NCBI GenBank assembly: GCA_029975555.1
Contig: JARKOY010000021.1
Location: 124,001-188,000 of the forward strand
Direction: 5' to 3'
DNA length: 64,000 nt
Origin: Spirochaetia bacterium
GTDB taxonomy: Bacteria > Spirochaetota > Spirochaetia > Treponematales > Rectinemataceae
Numbering within the stretch: the stretch's first letter is position 1; each line of letters begins with the position of its first letter. The notes under the pieces were generated by a model. The model did no database searches and was not told the DNA's origin. It saw nothing but the letters and a program-made list of their open reading frames with translations. The position numbers and the translations under genes were made by a program. This document shows positions 42,608 through 51,815 of this stretch, in pieces.

Positions 42608-43498
42608 ATGGACATCATTGCAAACCACGTTCCTGTATCCCGGTGTATAGCACTTGTAGGCTTAACCCTCCTCACCATCGCGCGCTCGCCCGTCTCCGCC
42701 CAATCCACAGCATCTCCTCCAAAGAATCCCCCTTCGGTCGGAACGTTTCAACTGGACAGCCCGGGTACCTTGGCACACATCCAGAACATGCTGCCGGGAG
42801 TTCCCTTTCCGACGGCATTGGACCAAGGCGCGGTGCAGGCCTTTCTGACGCTCCGCGACAGCGTGTACAACGGCGCCGCCTCGGAGTCTGTCGATGCACA
42901 AGCCGGCTCTCTTCTGAAAAACATCGATGGGCAGCAGGTTGCGGCGGAAGACCGGGCACTGCTCGAGGCGCGCATCGCGTACCTCGTCGGCCGGTCTTGG
43001 AACGATCATAAGAACAAAAAGAAGGCGCTGCCCTGGTTCGAACGGGCCGTCGACGCCGCCCACACACTGATCTCGCTCGTCGGAGAGACGCCCACAGCCC
43101 TCGTCGCGCTCGCAGAACCTCTGGGAGAACTTTCCCTTTTGAAGGACTTGGGATTTCTGATCAGCAATGGACCGAAAGTGGGCCAATACGCAAACAAAGC
43201 GCTGGATATCGAGCCGAAGAATATCAAGGCATGGCTTTTAAAAGCGAGCGCGCTCGCCTATCCTCCGACCATCTGGGGCGGAAACTACAAAAAGGCGCTG
43301 GAAACCTACGCCGCCGTTCTGCCCTTGTCCACATCGGGCCTGCCGAAAGATGTGCTCTTCGACATCCGCGTCGGCATCGCCACCGCGTATGCCAACCTCA
43401 AACTTCCTGAACACGCGGCGTGGTGGTTCAGGGCCGCCCTCGAACTGTACCCTCAGAATCCATACGCAACCACCGAACTGGAGAAACTTGCCAAATGA
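42608..43498 (+). CDS. Exported TPR-like protein
   Basis: 296 aa with a signal sequence (residues 10-31, ...TLLTIARSPVSAQ). The mature part is helical with TPR-like units around KKKALPWFERAVDAAH near residue 135, GQYANKALDIEPKNIKAWLLKASALAYP near 195 and EHAAWWFRAALELYPQNPYATTELEKL at the C-terminus. Probably a periplasmic scaffold. Start ATG 42608 is preceded by a -10 box eight bases upstream. It overlaps the glycosyltransferase by ATGA, so it is part of a lipid or glycan modification operon; exact role unknown. Confidence 0.78.
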   Translation: MDIIANHVPVSRCIALVGLTLLTIARSPVSAQSTASPPKNPPSVGTFQLDSPGTLAHIQNMLPGVPFPTALDQGAVQAFLTLRDSVYNGAASESVDAQAGSLLKNIDGQQVAAEDRALLEARIAYLVGRSWNDHKNKKKALPWFERAVDAAHTLISLVGETPTALVALAEPLGELSLLKDLGFLISNGPKVGQYANKALDIEPKNIKAWLLKASALAYPPTIWGGNYKKALETYAAVLPLSTSGLPKDVLFDIRVGIATAYANLKLPEHAAWWFRAALELYPQNPYATTELEKLAK

Positions 43499-44634
43499 GC
43501 GCTACAATCCTCACCGCGTACGGGGTGGCCACCTTTGCTGCCTGCATCTTTTTCTGTTTCATCACGACATCGAACATCCTGTGGCTCGTGCATACGCTCT
43601 CCATCGGGCCCCAAAAGGCGGGCCCATCCGTAGCGGTGCTCATCCCTGCGCGCAACGAGGCGCTGCGCATCCGTCCCTGTCTCGATTCGCTGCTGCAGCA
43701 GAACTACAATTCCTATCAGATCTACGTGATCGACGACAACTCGACCGACGAGACCTGGGAAATCCTCAAGGACTACATGCTCCGCTTTCCGCGCAAATTC
43801 AAGGCCTTCAAGGCCGAGCCGCTGCCCGAAGGATGGTATGGCAAGCCTCACGCCCTTCAAGAGTTGGCCAGCCATGTCAAAGAAGACTACCTGCTCTGCA
43901 CCGACGCAGACACGGTCCACAAACCGGATTCCATCGGCAAAGCGATATCCGTTGCCGAACGATACAAAGCCGACCTCGTCACGGGGTACGTCCACCACCT
44001 CATGCCCACTTTTGCGGAGGCCACCATCGTGCCTTCAGTCTATCTTCTGACAATGCTCGGCATGCCCCTGTATCTCATTCCTGGCACAAAGGCTCCCCTC
44101 ATAAGCCATGCAATCGGGCAATTCATGCTGTTTCGGCGATCATTCTTCGAAACAATCGGTGGCTACGAAAAAGTGAAGCACCAGGCGACGGAAGACGTAA
44201 AAATGGCGCGCGTCGTCAAGGCACAGGGCGGAAAGGTCGTGTTCGCCGACCTGCGGGACATCGTCGACTGCCGCATGTACAGTTCCTACAAAGAGGCTAT
44301 TCAGGGCATCGCAAAGAACGCCTACGATTACCTCGGCAAGAATCTCATTGTGCTGTTCCTGGGAACGGTGGCAGTACCGCTCATCTTTTTCATTCCCGTC
44401 ATCGCATGCATCGTCCCCATTCCATCGCTCGGACCCGCGCTGCCTTTTCTCCGAGCATCGGCGATCCTCTCGTTCTACACGTGGGTCCTCGAAACCATCG
44501 ATCGCCGCCTACCGTGGTACGTGGCGTTCATCTATCCGCTCGTATTTGTGAATGCTCTCTCATCGCTCTGGCGAGGCTTCCGGCTGGTGAACAGAGAAGG
44601 CGGCATCGAATGGAAGGGGAGAAAGGTGCGATGA
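43495..44634 (+). CDS. Membrane glycosyltransferase family 2 (CrtQ/HpnB-like)
   Basis: 379 aa. N-terminal TM (residues 8-32), GT2 catalytic domain with VAVLIPARNEALRIRPCLDSL near 46-66, VIDDNSTDETW near 78, the D-x-D metal site in LLCTDADTVHKPD near 138 and the Q/E-D catalytic region HQATEDVKMARVV near 228, then three to four C-terminal TM segments. Such enzymes add sugars to lipid carriers such as carotenoids or hopanoid-like lipids. ATG 43495 overlaps the TPR stop, and the PlsC-type gene overlaps its own stop, an arrangement like the CrtQ-CrtO glycosyl/acyl pair (inference). Confidence 0.87.
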   Translation: MSATILTAYGVATFAACIFFCFITTSNILWLVHTLSIGPQKAGPSVAVLIPARNEALRIRPCLDSLLQQNYNSYQIYVIDDNSTDETWEILKDYMLRFPRKFKAFKAEPLPEGWYGKPHALQELASHVKEDYLLCTDADTVHKPDSIGKAISVAERYKADLVTGYVHHLMPTFAEATIVPSVYLLTMLGMPLYLIPGTKAPLISHAIGQFMLFRRSFFETIGGYEKVKHQATEDVKMARVVKAQGGKVVFADLRDIVDCRMYSSYKEAIQGIAKNAYDYLGKNLIVLFLGTVAVPLIFFIPVIACIVPIPSLGPALPFLRASAILSFYTWVLETIDRRLPWYVAFIYPLVFVNALSSLWRGFRLVNREGGIEWKGRKVR

Positions 44635-45377
44635 GATATCGGAAGGGTGCCCCGCTGATATCAGAGACCCCCTGGTCCCGCCTTACGGGAGACATCCTTG
44701 TCGCCTTCGTCGCCCTTATCGGTTGGCCGCTGAGCCGCCTTCTTTATAGTATAAAGATCGAAAACGCAAACTCGAGGGCCGGTCTGACTCATCGCTTACC
44801 CTCGCGCGCCATCCTCGTCAGCAACCACTGCATGCCGCTCGACCCTGTCTTCCATGGCCTCGCCGTATTTCCGCGCCGCACCTACTTCACTCTCCTCGAG
44901 GAGACCTGCGAGGCCCCCGTGCTCGGCTCGCTCGTGAGGCTCTTAGGCGGCATTCCCCTCCCCAGGAGCAGCGGACGCCTCAAGGACATCGAAGAAGCCG
45001 TGGCTCACGGACTGTCGACGCGGGGGCTTGTCCACTTCTATCCGGAGGGCGAGTGCTTCATCGGAAACCAGAAAATATTCCCCTTCAAGGCGGGAGCCTG
45101 CTATTTCGCGATACGTTTCGGTGTGCCGATAGTCCCCATCGTCAGCATTCTGAAACGGCGCCATGGAAAAAAGTCAAGGCGCACCCAGGTAACGGTGCGC
45201 GTGCTCGCACCCATCCTGCCTCCCCCCCCCGACAAAACCATCCGTGCCACACTCATCCGCTCGATCCAATTCTCGAGGCAGATCCACGATCTCATGCAGG
45301 CTGAAATCGAGCGTGCAGGCGGCGACCATTCCCTCTACCGGGGCCCGATGCCGCGGATCAAGGGCGTAAACGACTAA
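44631..45377 (+). CDS. 1-acyl-glycerol-3-phosphate acyltransferase-like (PlsC family)
   Basis: 248-aa acyltransferase. The catalytic NHX4D box is SNHCMPLDP near residue 62 and the acceptor-binding box is YPEGE near 139, where FPEGT is commoner. One hydrophobic segment at residues 20-42 attaches it to the membrane. ATG 44631 overlaps the GT2 stop (ATGA); the frame can be read back through the GT2 gene but that is a shadow. In this operon it more likely acylates a glycolipid than feeds bulk phospholipid synthesis (inference). Confidence 0.87.
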   Translation: MRYRKGAPLISETPWSRLTGDILVAFVALIGWPLSRLLYSIKIENANSRAGLTHRLPSRAILVSNHCMPLDPVFHGLAVFPRRTYFTLLEETCEAPVLGSLVRLLGGIPLPRSSGRLKDIEEAVAHGLSTRGLVHFYPEGECFIGNQKIFPFKAGACYFAIRFGVPIVPIVSILKRRHGKKSRRTQVTVRVLAPILPPPPDKTIRATLIRSIQFSRQIHDLMQAEIERAGGDHSLYRGPMPRIKGVND

Positions 45378-45440
45378 CAGAGCGGCAAAGTTCTATGCAG
45401 GCCTCGCAGCTCAAACGGAGGCCTGGCCACGCTGTGGCAC

Positions 45441-47303
45441 CTATAAAAAGAACTTCATCGTCAACGAGAGCACATTCTTCCACCCCGTGGTGACGAGTGA
45501 AGAGCGGCCTGCGCCGGTCTCGTCGACGGACCAGGTATAGGAAATGCCATAGCCCAGCCCAAGTTCGAAGGGAATCGCAGCGCCCAGAATCTCCGGATGA
45601 TCGGCGGGCCGCCAGGTCACCACGATATTCCCGATGTGGTTGTAGTCGTAGATGCCGTCGTGGAGGAAGTTCTTGTTGTAAGAATACAGTTGTTTGTAAT
45701 CCATGTACTTGTCCACATCGCCGTAGATCTCCGCCAGACCCGCCTTCCAGTCAGCCTGGGGGTTGTCGCCGTGCCGCACGAATCGGTACTTGAGGGCGAC
45801 ACGCCAGTCGGGCGCCGGCGTCACCTCGAACTTGAGTAGGAATTCGTCGGAGTTGGGCGGCAGATAGTAACCGAGATTTTCGCCGTCCTGCGTGTAGGAG
45901 GTGTCCACGCGCAGCCGGTAATCCGGATACCACGTTGGGTAGTGCGAGTACACGAAGGGCTCGATCTTGGTGTACTGCGCGGTGACGGTCGCGAAGGACA
46001 GCCAGGGCAGCGGCACCTTCACGCCGCCCTGCAACGCGAACATGTTGCGCGCCTTGGTGAAGAGCTGTGATAGGTTCGTGATCTCCATCTCGTCGGCGTA
46101 GAACGAGGCGTAGAACTTGCCGATGCGTGGCACGAGAATCTGCCCGTCCACCTGCACGCCGAGGTTATCCACATCGGCGAGCTGATTCTGATACATCACT
46201 GAAAACAAAAGGGGCGAAAAATACCCGAGCTCGAAGCGCTTTGCGCCCACCAGCGTGCTCGTCGCGGATATCGTGAGCCAGTCGAATGGAAAAAGCTCCA
46301 TGCGCTGAAGCCCGAGCATCTTCTGGTAGGAGATGGCGGAGTAATACGGATCATCGGCCTGGCCGTCGCCATCCAAATCAGCGTAAGCCACGGTCGTACT
46401 TTTTTCGTTACTGTCCTTCGCCCAGTTCGTGAGCGATCCCACCAGCCCCGATACTGCGAAGTATTTCGAAGGCCGGAACACCGTCTCAAAGCCCACAAAG
46501 GGCCGCGCCGTCTCCGAAAGGGCAAACGAGCCCGCCCCGATGCCCCAGTCCCGCCTGAAGCGCGAGAGCCTCACCATCACAGAGCCGTCCTCGGTCTCCG
46601 CCGCGATGTCCTCGCGGATGTCGTAGCTCACCGTAGGATAGTCGAGCGTGCCGTCGGAGTTGCGCGGTGTCCCGAACCATATGTGGATCGCATCCCATTC
46701 CTTCGTATAATCGTAAGGAAGGTAGAGGCTCTTTTCGATCTTGTCGTAGGTGAAGCCGGCCTCCCCCTTCAGCGAAAGCCAGGGGAGGGGCTCCGCCGCC
46801 AGATACGGCACCCAGCGCGAATTGAGGTGCCACATGTCCTTGAGCGCGGTGGAACTCGAGCCCTCGAGAAGGTCGTAGAGCCCGCCTGCGTCGAGCTTCG
46901 TCGTCGCCTCGACGCGGACGCCCGCGCGGGCTTTTCCGCTTTTGTCGTGCCAGAACGACTGTTCGACGCCCGCACCGGCCTTAAACTCCTCGGCATACCG
47001 ACGAATGAGGGCCTGCTCGGTGGGCGAAAAGGCCTCCATGTGCCCGACCATCGTCGCCAAAAGGTCGGCCACCTGCTGGCTTGTGTACGGCTTGACTGAG
47101 GAAAGCCTCGTGACCACGCCGCGCAGCTCCGCCGTCTCGATGACGGCATACACGGGGTGTCCGAGTTCCACGGCGAGATGCCCCTGCGCCGAGACAGCCC
47201 TGAGACCGGCGCCGCACAGCAGCAGAGCAAAAAACACCACCGAAACGACGGTGCGGACCGCAAACCGGCGCAGCGCCCCGCCTCGCGAATTGTTCTGTTT
47301 CAT
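45441..47303 (-). CDS. Wzi-like outer-membrane beta-barrel protein
   Basis: 620 aa with a signal peptide (residues 15-39, ...GLRAVSAQ). The N-terminal helical part (YTSQQVADLLATMVGHMEAFSPTE near 70-95) precedes a long series of amphipathic strands ending in aromatic SLTMKFFL, a classic barrel C-terminus. The pattern fits the capsule-assembly Wzi family. A calcium-type stretch DLDGDGQADD lies near residue 330. ATG 47303 overlaps the metallo-hydrolase stop (ATGA). Probably an outer-membrane porin or surface-polysaccharide anchor; the frame extends 23 codons upstream without a signal. Confidence 0.75.
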   Translation of the reverse strand: MKQNNSRGGALRRFAVRTVVSVVFFALLLCGAGLRAVSAQGHLAVELGHPVYAVIETAELRGVVTRLSSVKPYTSQQVADLLATMVGHMEAFSPTEQALIRRYAEEFKAGAGVEQSFWHDKSGKARAGVRVEATTKLDAGGLYDLLEGSSSTALKDMWHLNSRWVPYLAAEPLPWLSLKGEAGFTYDKIEKSLYLPYDYTKEWDAIHIWFGTPRNSDGTLDYPTVSYDIREDIAAETEDGSVMVRLSRFRRDWGIGAGSFALSETARPFVGFETVFRPSKYFAVSGLVGSLTNWAKDSNEKSTTVAYADLDGDGQADDPYYSAISYQKMLGLQRMELFPFDWLTISATSTLVGAKRFELGYFSPLLFSVMYQNQLADVDNLGVQVDGQILVPRIGKFYASFYADEMEITNLSQLFTKARNMFALQGGVKVPLPWLSFATVTAQYTKIEPFVYSHYPTWYPDYRLRVDTSYTQDGENLGYYLPPNSDEFLLKFEVTPAPDWRVALKYRFVRHGDNPQADWKAGLAEIYGDVDKYMDYKQLYSYNKNFLHDGIYDYNHIGNIVVTWRPADHPEILGAAIPFELGLGYGISYTWSVDETGAGRSSLVTTGWKNVLSLTMKFFL

Positions 47304-48373
47304 TGTCTCACCCTGAATACCATTCTGTTGCGCTCGAATCCATACTCGAGCCGGCCCTGATCGCAGAGCCACGAAAGATACGAGCGTATCGTCGACCCGA
47401 CGAGCACGTGCTGGTCCGCATTAAGCACTATACCATAGTGGGCACAGACCTCCGCCACCACGTCTTCGAGCGAGGCGCCGTTTTTGCCCTTTTGGACGAG
47501 GCCAACGATGACCTCGGCGATTTCGAATATCTTGGCGCGGTTGAGATCGACAAGTGGCCGGATGTCGCGTACCGGCTCCGCGTGCGAGGGCACGAACCAT
47601 TCGGCTTCGATTTTCTCAAGCATCGTGAGCGTCTCGAGCTCCGCCGCAACATCGTAAAAAAAGAAAATATGGTATTTCTCAAGAATCGATGCCCCGGCCA
47701 GGGCATCCGCGGCAAAGAACACCCTGTCGGGAGTCCTCACGCCGATCATGCCGAAGTAGTGGCCCGGCAGAGCAATAATATGCAACGCACCGCCGCCGAC
47801 CGTCGCGAGGAAACCGCCAGAGGCAGGTTCCGCCCCCTGCCCGCCCGCCGGGCTCGTTGTATCGCCAGGACTCGCCGCCCTCAAGGTCCTTTCCGGCCCC
47901 CGAGAGCCTGCCGAGGCTACGCCATGCCGGATATCTATGGTGCCGCTTTCATCGAGCACAAATTGACAGGGTGGCTCGAGCAGGTGCGTCGCACGCGAGG
48001 GCGGCGCCATCAAAAATTTGTTGCGGATCGCCTTCTGAGGATAGCCGCCGGCGAGAAATGAAGGCTCAAGGTGAGGATACTGGAGGAAGGCCGCTTCGAT
48101 CTCCGTCGCTGCGATCGCACAGTCGGTACGCCTCTTCACAAAGGCGTTTCCCCCGCAGTGATCGGCATTCGAGTGCGTGTTCAGCACTGCCGCAAGCCGA
48201 ACCCCGAGCCGCTCGCACTCCCGCACAATGCGCCTACCCGCGTCTTCGTCGCCCCCAGAATCGATGACGACGGCGCGCGCAGCATCGCCCTGTCCGAAAA
48301 CATACAGGCCGAGGTTGGTCGGGCCGCGCGCCACGAGGGTATTGCCCACAAGCGGTTCAAAGACGAGAGCCAT
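47300..48373 (-). CDS. Metallo-beta-lactamase-fold hydrolase with HxNxDH motif
   Basis: 357-aa MBL-fold protein. The metal motif reads NTHSNADHCGGNAF (H67, D71, H72), with Asn69 where HxHxDH has the second His; the third and later ligands LPGHYFGM near 212, FFAADAL near 227 and PSHAEP near 265 are present. A Gly/Pro-rich insert lies around 155-190. The C-terminal 80 residues look like a winged-helix region (VVAEVCAHYGI...YLSWLCDQGRLEYGF). Possibly a sensor or thiolesterase; substrate unknown. Middle gene of GNAT-MBL-Wzi. Confidence 0.8.
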   Translation of the reverse strand: MALVFEPLVGNTLVARGPTNLGLYVFGQGDAARAVVIDSGGDEDAGRRIVRECERLGVRLAAVLNTHSNADHCGGNAFVKRRTDCAIAATEIEAAFLQYPHLEPSFLAGGYPQKAIRNKFLMAPPSRATHLLEPPCQFVLDESGTIDIRHGVASAGSRGPERTLRAASPGDTTSPAGGQGAEPASGGFLATVGGGALHIIALPGHYFGMIGVRTPDRVFFAADALAGASILEKYHIFFFYDVAAELETLTMLEKIEAEWFVPSHAEPVRDIRPLVDLNRAKIFEIAEVIVGLVQKGKNGASLEDVVAEVCAHYGIVLNADQHVLVGSTIRSYLSWLCDQGRLEYGFERNRMVFRVRQ

Positions 48374-48382
48374 ATGTCATTG

Positions 48383-48838
48383 TTACTGCGCCTTGCCATC
48401 CTGCGCAAGCTGCTTCACGTAGGTGTATTGAGTTTTCGTACGCAAAAATCCCAAGTTTTCATAAAAACGATGCGCGTCGGTCCGTACGACATTCGTTTTA
48501 AGCCTGAGGATCGAAAGCCCCTGTGCAGAGGTCCAGCGTTCGGCTTCTGCCATGAGCGCGTGCCCGATGCCGCGGCCCCTGTGCGTCGCCTCCACCACAA
48601 AGCCCGAGATCTCCGCAAATTTTTCGAGGTAGAAATGGTCGACGATCTCGATACTCGTCCAGCCGACAACCTGACCATCGAGTTCCGCGACGATGACGCG
48701 CCGTTCCTTCGCCTCGAGGTAGCGCGGCAGGCGCGTTTGTACCACTTCGGCTGTCGTCGGGTATCCAAGCTGTGTAGAGAGCATGGCGAGTGCCGGGCTG
48801 TCTTCAAGCCGAGCGCTGCGGATGACGAGAGCTTCCAT
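48383..48838 (-). CDS. GNAT-family N-acetyltransferase
   Basis: 151-aa acetyl-CoA-dependent acetyltransferase. Motif A, which binds the CoA pyrophosphate, is GFVVEATHRGRGIGHALMAEAE near residues 82-103 (R-G-x-G-I-G), and the C-terminal RTDAHRFYENLGFLRTKTQYTY is typical motif B. I chose ATG 48838 (GGGAGG upstream) over ATG 48856. The acceptor (small molecule or protein) cannot be inferred. Upstream of the MBL gene by 9 bp, so likely one operon. Confidence 0.85.
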   Translation of the reverse strand: MEALVIRSARLEDSPALAMLSTQLGYPTTAEVVQTRLPRYLEAKERRVIVAELDGQVVGWTSIEIVDHFYLEKFAEISGFVVEATHRGRGIGHALMAEAERWTSAQGLSILRLKTNVVRTDAHRFYENLGFLRTKTQYTYVKQLAQDGKAQ

Positions 48839-49056
48839 GGGCGATCCTCCCTTCATACAACAAAAAGCGCTTGCTCGACGAGGGCATCCTCAACGGATGC
48901 GGGGCGCTGAGTGCGAGGGCGCAGCGCGGAATGCGAGGCGCGGCCGCCCTCTCATCGATCTCACGCTTCTTCGCTGCCAAAGCTCACCGAGGGGCCACGA
49001 TCGGCGGCGCCACATCTGTCAGCGCCCTTTTCCACGGTACGCGCCAGCCAACATAC

Positions 49057-49087
49057 AAAACCCCCGTGCAACGTCGGCATCGGGGGG
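49057..49087 (-). terminator. Terminator of tex
   Basis: On the minus strand CCCCCG...CGGGGG (arms 49086-49081 and 49066-49061), extended by TGC/GCA pairing with a bulged A, followed by TTTT (49060-49057). About 118 bp after the tex stop. Confidence 0.6.
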
Positions 49088-49113
49088 TAGGGTCGGCCGC
49101 TGGGGTTGGGGGG
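49082..49113 (+). other. G-quadruplex-forming sequence
   Basis: Four G-runs: 49082-49087, 49090-49092, 49102-49105 and 49108-49113 with loops of 2, 9 and 2 bases. It overlaps the tex terminator region on the opposite strand. Confidence 0.4.
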
Positions 49114-49204
49114 ATTAGCGGCACAAAAACCGACACCGAACGCTCGCACGAGGGCGATACAAAGTATATCGAAGGCAGAAAGAGGATTCAAGGCTCCATG
49201 CGAG

Positions 49205-51640
49205 TTATTTTTGCTTCTTGAGCAAATCCGCAAAGGGGTTGTAGGTCATGCCGTCGTCGCTCCCTTCGCGGAAAGAGCGTCCTCTGGGGGCCGGCTTGCC
49301 CGTCGAAACTCGCCCCCCCGAGCCGAAAGAGCTCGCGGCTCTCTGTGGGGCCGCATTCCTGCCGCCCCTTGGCTCGTCCTTTGCATCCTTCCCGGCATGC
49401 CCAAAACCTGCCGCAGAGGGGTCGTCCCGGCGCCCTTCTGCGCTTTCCGGACGTCCGGCGACCTGCCCCGTCTGCGCCATCGCCCTGAGCGACAATCCTA
49501 TGCGCCGCCGCACAGGATCGATGCTGATGATCGTAAATTCCTTGAGGTCTCCCACGCGCAGCACATCCATCGGATTCTTGACAAAGCGGTCGCCCATCTC
49601 GGACACGTGGATGAGTGCGCTCTCCTTGATGCCGATATCCACGAAGGCGCCGAAATCGACCACGTTCTTCACCTTGCCCTTCACTTTCATGCCGGGCTGC
49701 AGATCCTCGAACGAAAGCACTCCCTGCTGCAGAAGCGGCGGCGGCAGATCCTCGCGCGGATCGCGGTTTGGTCTCTTGAGCTCCGCAATGATGTCGTCGA
49801 GGGTGATGTCGCCCACGCCGTACTTTTCTTTGAGCGCGGCGCGCTCCTCGTGGGATGGATCCTTGCCGGACTTTACGATCGGCAGAAGTTCCGCCGCAAG
49901 CGCGTAGTTCTCGGGGTGCACCCAACTGTTGTCGAGCGGATTGTCGCTCTCCGGAATCTTGAGAAAGCCCGCGCACTGCTCGAAGGTCTTCTCGCCCAGC
50001 CCCGGAATCTCCTTAAGAAGCGAACGACTGCGGATCACGCCGCTCGCGTCGCGGAACTTGACGATTTTTTTGGCCAGGCTCGCGTTGATGCCCGACACGT
50101 ACCTCAACAGCGAATAGCTCGCGGTGTTCAGGTTCACGCCGACCTGGTTGACGACCGAGCCGACCACCTCGTCGAGCTGCTCTGCGAGACGCTTCTGGTT
50201 CACATCGTGCTGATAGAGCCCCACGCCGATACTCTTGGGATCGATCTTGACGAGCTCTGCGAGCGGATCCTGCAGGCGCCGGCCTATGGAAATCGCGCCT
50301 CGGATCGTGAGGTCGAGCTCCGGAAATTCCTCGCGCGCGAGGTCGCTCGCCGAATAGACCGAGGCTCCGTCCTCGTCGACCACCGCAAAGCGGCAGTCGA
50401 GCCTGTGCTCCGCAATCGCCTCCGCCACAAGCTTCTGTACTTCGTGGCTGCCCGTGCCGTTTCCCACCGCGACCACCGAAAGCCCATGTTTCGTCACTGC
50501 TGCGGCGATGTCCTTCTTCCCCTGCTCGGGCTTCGTCTCCTGATTGATCACGAAATAGTCGAGAAATTTGCCCGTCTCGTCGAGCGCCGCACACTTCGTT
50601 CCCGTCCGGATGCCCGGATCGATGCCGAGCACGCGCGTGCCCCGCAGGGGCGGCTGCATGAGGAGGTTGCGCAGATTCGTGCTGAACACCTCGATCGCAT
50701 GGGACTCCGCTTTTTCGCTGAGGTCGGAGCGGATCTCCCGGCGCACCGCCGGCAAAAGAAGGCGCGAAAGACCATCGGTCACCGCATCCCTGTGCTGCGC
50801 ATTCGCCGGCCGCACCCGTTCGACTACCCTGTCCTCGACCAAAAGATCGTCGATGTCGATCGACACATCGAGCTCACCCTCGCGCTCGCCGCGATTCACC
50901 GCCAGAACCCGGTGGTGCTTCAGCGTCGATAGAGGCTCCTTGTAATCCCAATACATCTGGTACGTGGACTGCTCGCGTTTCTCGTCGTCCCCGATGCCCT
51001 TGACCGACAGCGAGCCGTGCTGCAGGACGAGCTGCTTCACGTAGGCGCGAATTTCAGTATCCTGCGAAAGCCGTTCGGCCAGAATATCGCGCGCGCCCGC
51101 AAGCGCCTCCTCCGGAGATGCAACGGAAAGTTCGGGGTGCTCCTCATCGCTGCAGACAAAAGAGGGCGCCGCCGCCACAACCTCTTCGAGCGACGCCTTT
51201 GCCATCAGGTCGGCAAGGGGCCCGAGCCCCTTTTCCTGCGCGAGCATGCCGCGCGTCTTCTTCTTTTTCTTGAATGGCGCCCAGAGGTCCTCAAGCTCGG
51301 TGAGCGTCGCCGCCTTCTGAATGTTCTCATAGAGAAACGCATCGAGCTTGCCGAGTGCGGACACGCCCTTGAGCACCTCGAGCCTGCGCTCTTCGAGATT
51401 TTTGTAGCTTTCGAATTTTTGAATGCAGTCGCGCACCTGCACCTCGTCGAGGTTACCGGTGCGCTCCTTTCGGTAGCGACTGATAAAGGGAACCGTGCAG
51501 CCCTCAGCCGACAGGCTTAAGACCGCCTGCACCTGCGAAAGCCTCACCCCGAGCTCTCCGGCTATTTTCTGCGCAATCGCGAGCTCGTCGATCGAAAGCG
51601 CCTCGATGGTACCTGCGTCAAACGTCGTTGTCGAATTCAT
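49205..51640 (-). CDS. tex: Tex-family S1 RNA-binding protein
   Basis: 811-aa Tex/Spt6-like protein. The order is HTH-like N-terminus with FISRYRKERTGNLDEVQVRDC near residue 53, a YqgF/RNase H-like domain (VLGIDPGIRTGTKCA near 336), helix-hairpin-helix repeats (ISGINASLAKKIVKFRDASG; LKEIPGLGEKTFEQCAGFLKI) near 510-560, and an S1 domain at about 651-720. The last 85 residues are Gly/Arg/Ala-rich and disordered, longer than many Tex proteins. Binds nucleic acid and transcription elongation complexes. Divergent from the HTH-receiver gene. Confidence 0.93.
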   Translation of the reverse strand: MNSTTTFDAGTIEALSIDELAIAQKIAGELGVRLSQVQAVLSLSAEGCTVPFISRYRKERTGNLDEVQVRDCIQKFESYKNLEERRLEVLKGVSALGKLDAFLYENIQKAATLTELEDLWAPFKKKKKTRGMLAQEKGLGPLADLMAKASLEEVVAAAPSFVCSDEEHPELSVASPEEALAGARDILAERLSQDTEIRAYVKQLVLQHGSLSVKGIGDDEKREQSTYQMYWDYKEPLSTLKHHRVLAVNRGEREGELDVSIDIDDLLVEDRVVERVRPANAQHRDAVTDGLSRLLLPAVRREIRSDLSEKAESHAIEVFSTNLRNLLMQPPLRGTRVLGIDPGIRTGTKCAALDETGKFLDYFVINQETKPEQGKKDIAAAVTKHGLSVVAVGNGTGSHEVQKLVAEAIAEHRLDCRFAVVDEDGASVYSASDLAREEFPELDLTIRGAISIGRRLQDPLAELVKIDPKSIGVGLYQHDVNQKRLAEQLDEVVGSVVNQVGVNLNTASYSLLRYVSGINASLAKKIVKFRDASGVIRSRSLLKEIPGLGEKTFEQCAGFLKIPESDNPLDNSWVHPENYALAAELLPIVKSGKDPSHEERAALKEKYGVGDITLDDIIAELKRPNRDPREDLPPPLLQQGVLSFEDLQPGMKVKGKVKNVVDFGAFVDIGIKESALIHVSEMGDRFVKNPMDVLRVGDLKEFTIISIDPVRRRIGLSLRAMAQTGQVAGRPESAEGRRDDPSAAGFGHAGKDAKDEPRGGRNAAPQRAASSFGSGGRVSTGKPAPRGRSFREGSDDGMTYNPFADLLKKQK

Positions 51641-51815
51641 AGATCGTAACGTTACGAGAATGCGCGGAAAATTGCAAGAACATAGGCTGCGGCGCTCATA
51701 TGGATTTCATTGGGGTCCGATTTTTCCTCTGGCTTTTTCCATCCATATCAAATATGCTAAAAGCAACACTTTCAAAGTCACGGAAAATAATCCACAATAC
51801 TCCAGAGGCAACCGA

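Larger units (their letters stand above)
48839..49204. other. 366-bp noncoding gap between GNAT and tex genes
   Basis: No open frame with a ribosome site on either strand that I trust. It holds the tex terminator (49057-49087), a G-rich run pattern (49082-49113) and GC-rich complementary stretches. The GNAT promoter should be near 48850-48900, but no convincing pair of boxes is seen. Confidence 0.5.

Noticed and set aside
43350-44630. Long N-terminal extension of the acyltransferase frame through the GT2 gene
   Set aside because: The GT2 frame has clear motifs; the extension is Arg/His-rich without homology, and ATG 44631 forms a normal ATGA overlap.
51495-51815. Upstream extension of the HTH-receiver frame
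   Set aside because: Overlaps the divergent tex start and lacks a ribosome site; the HTH begins just after ATG 51816.
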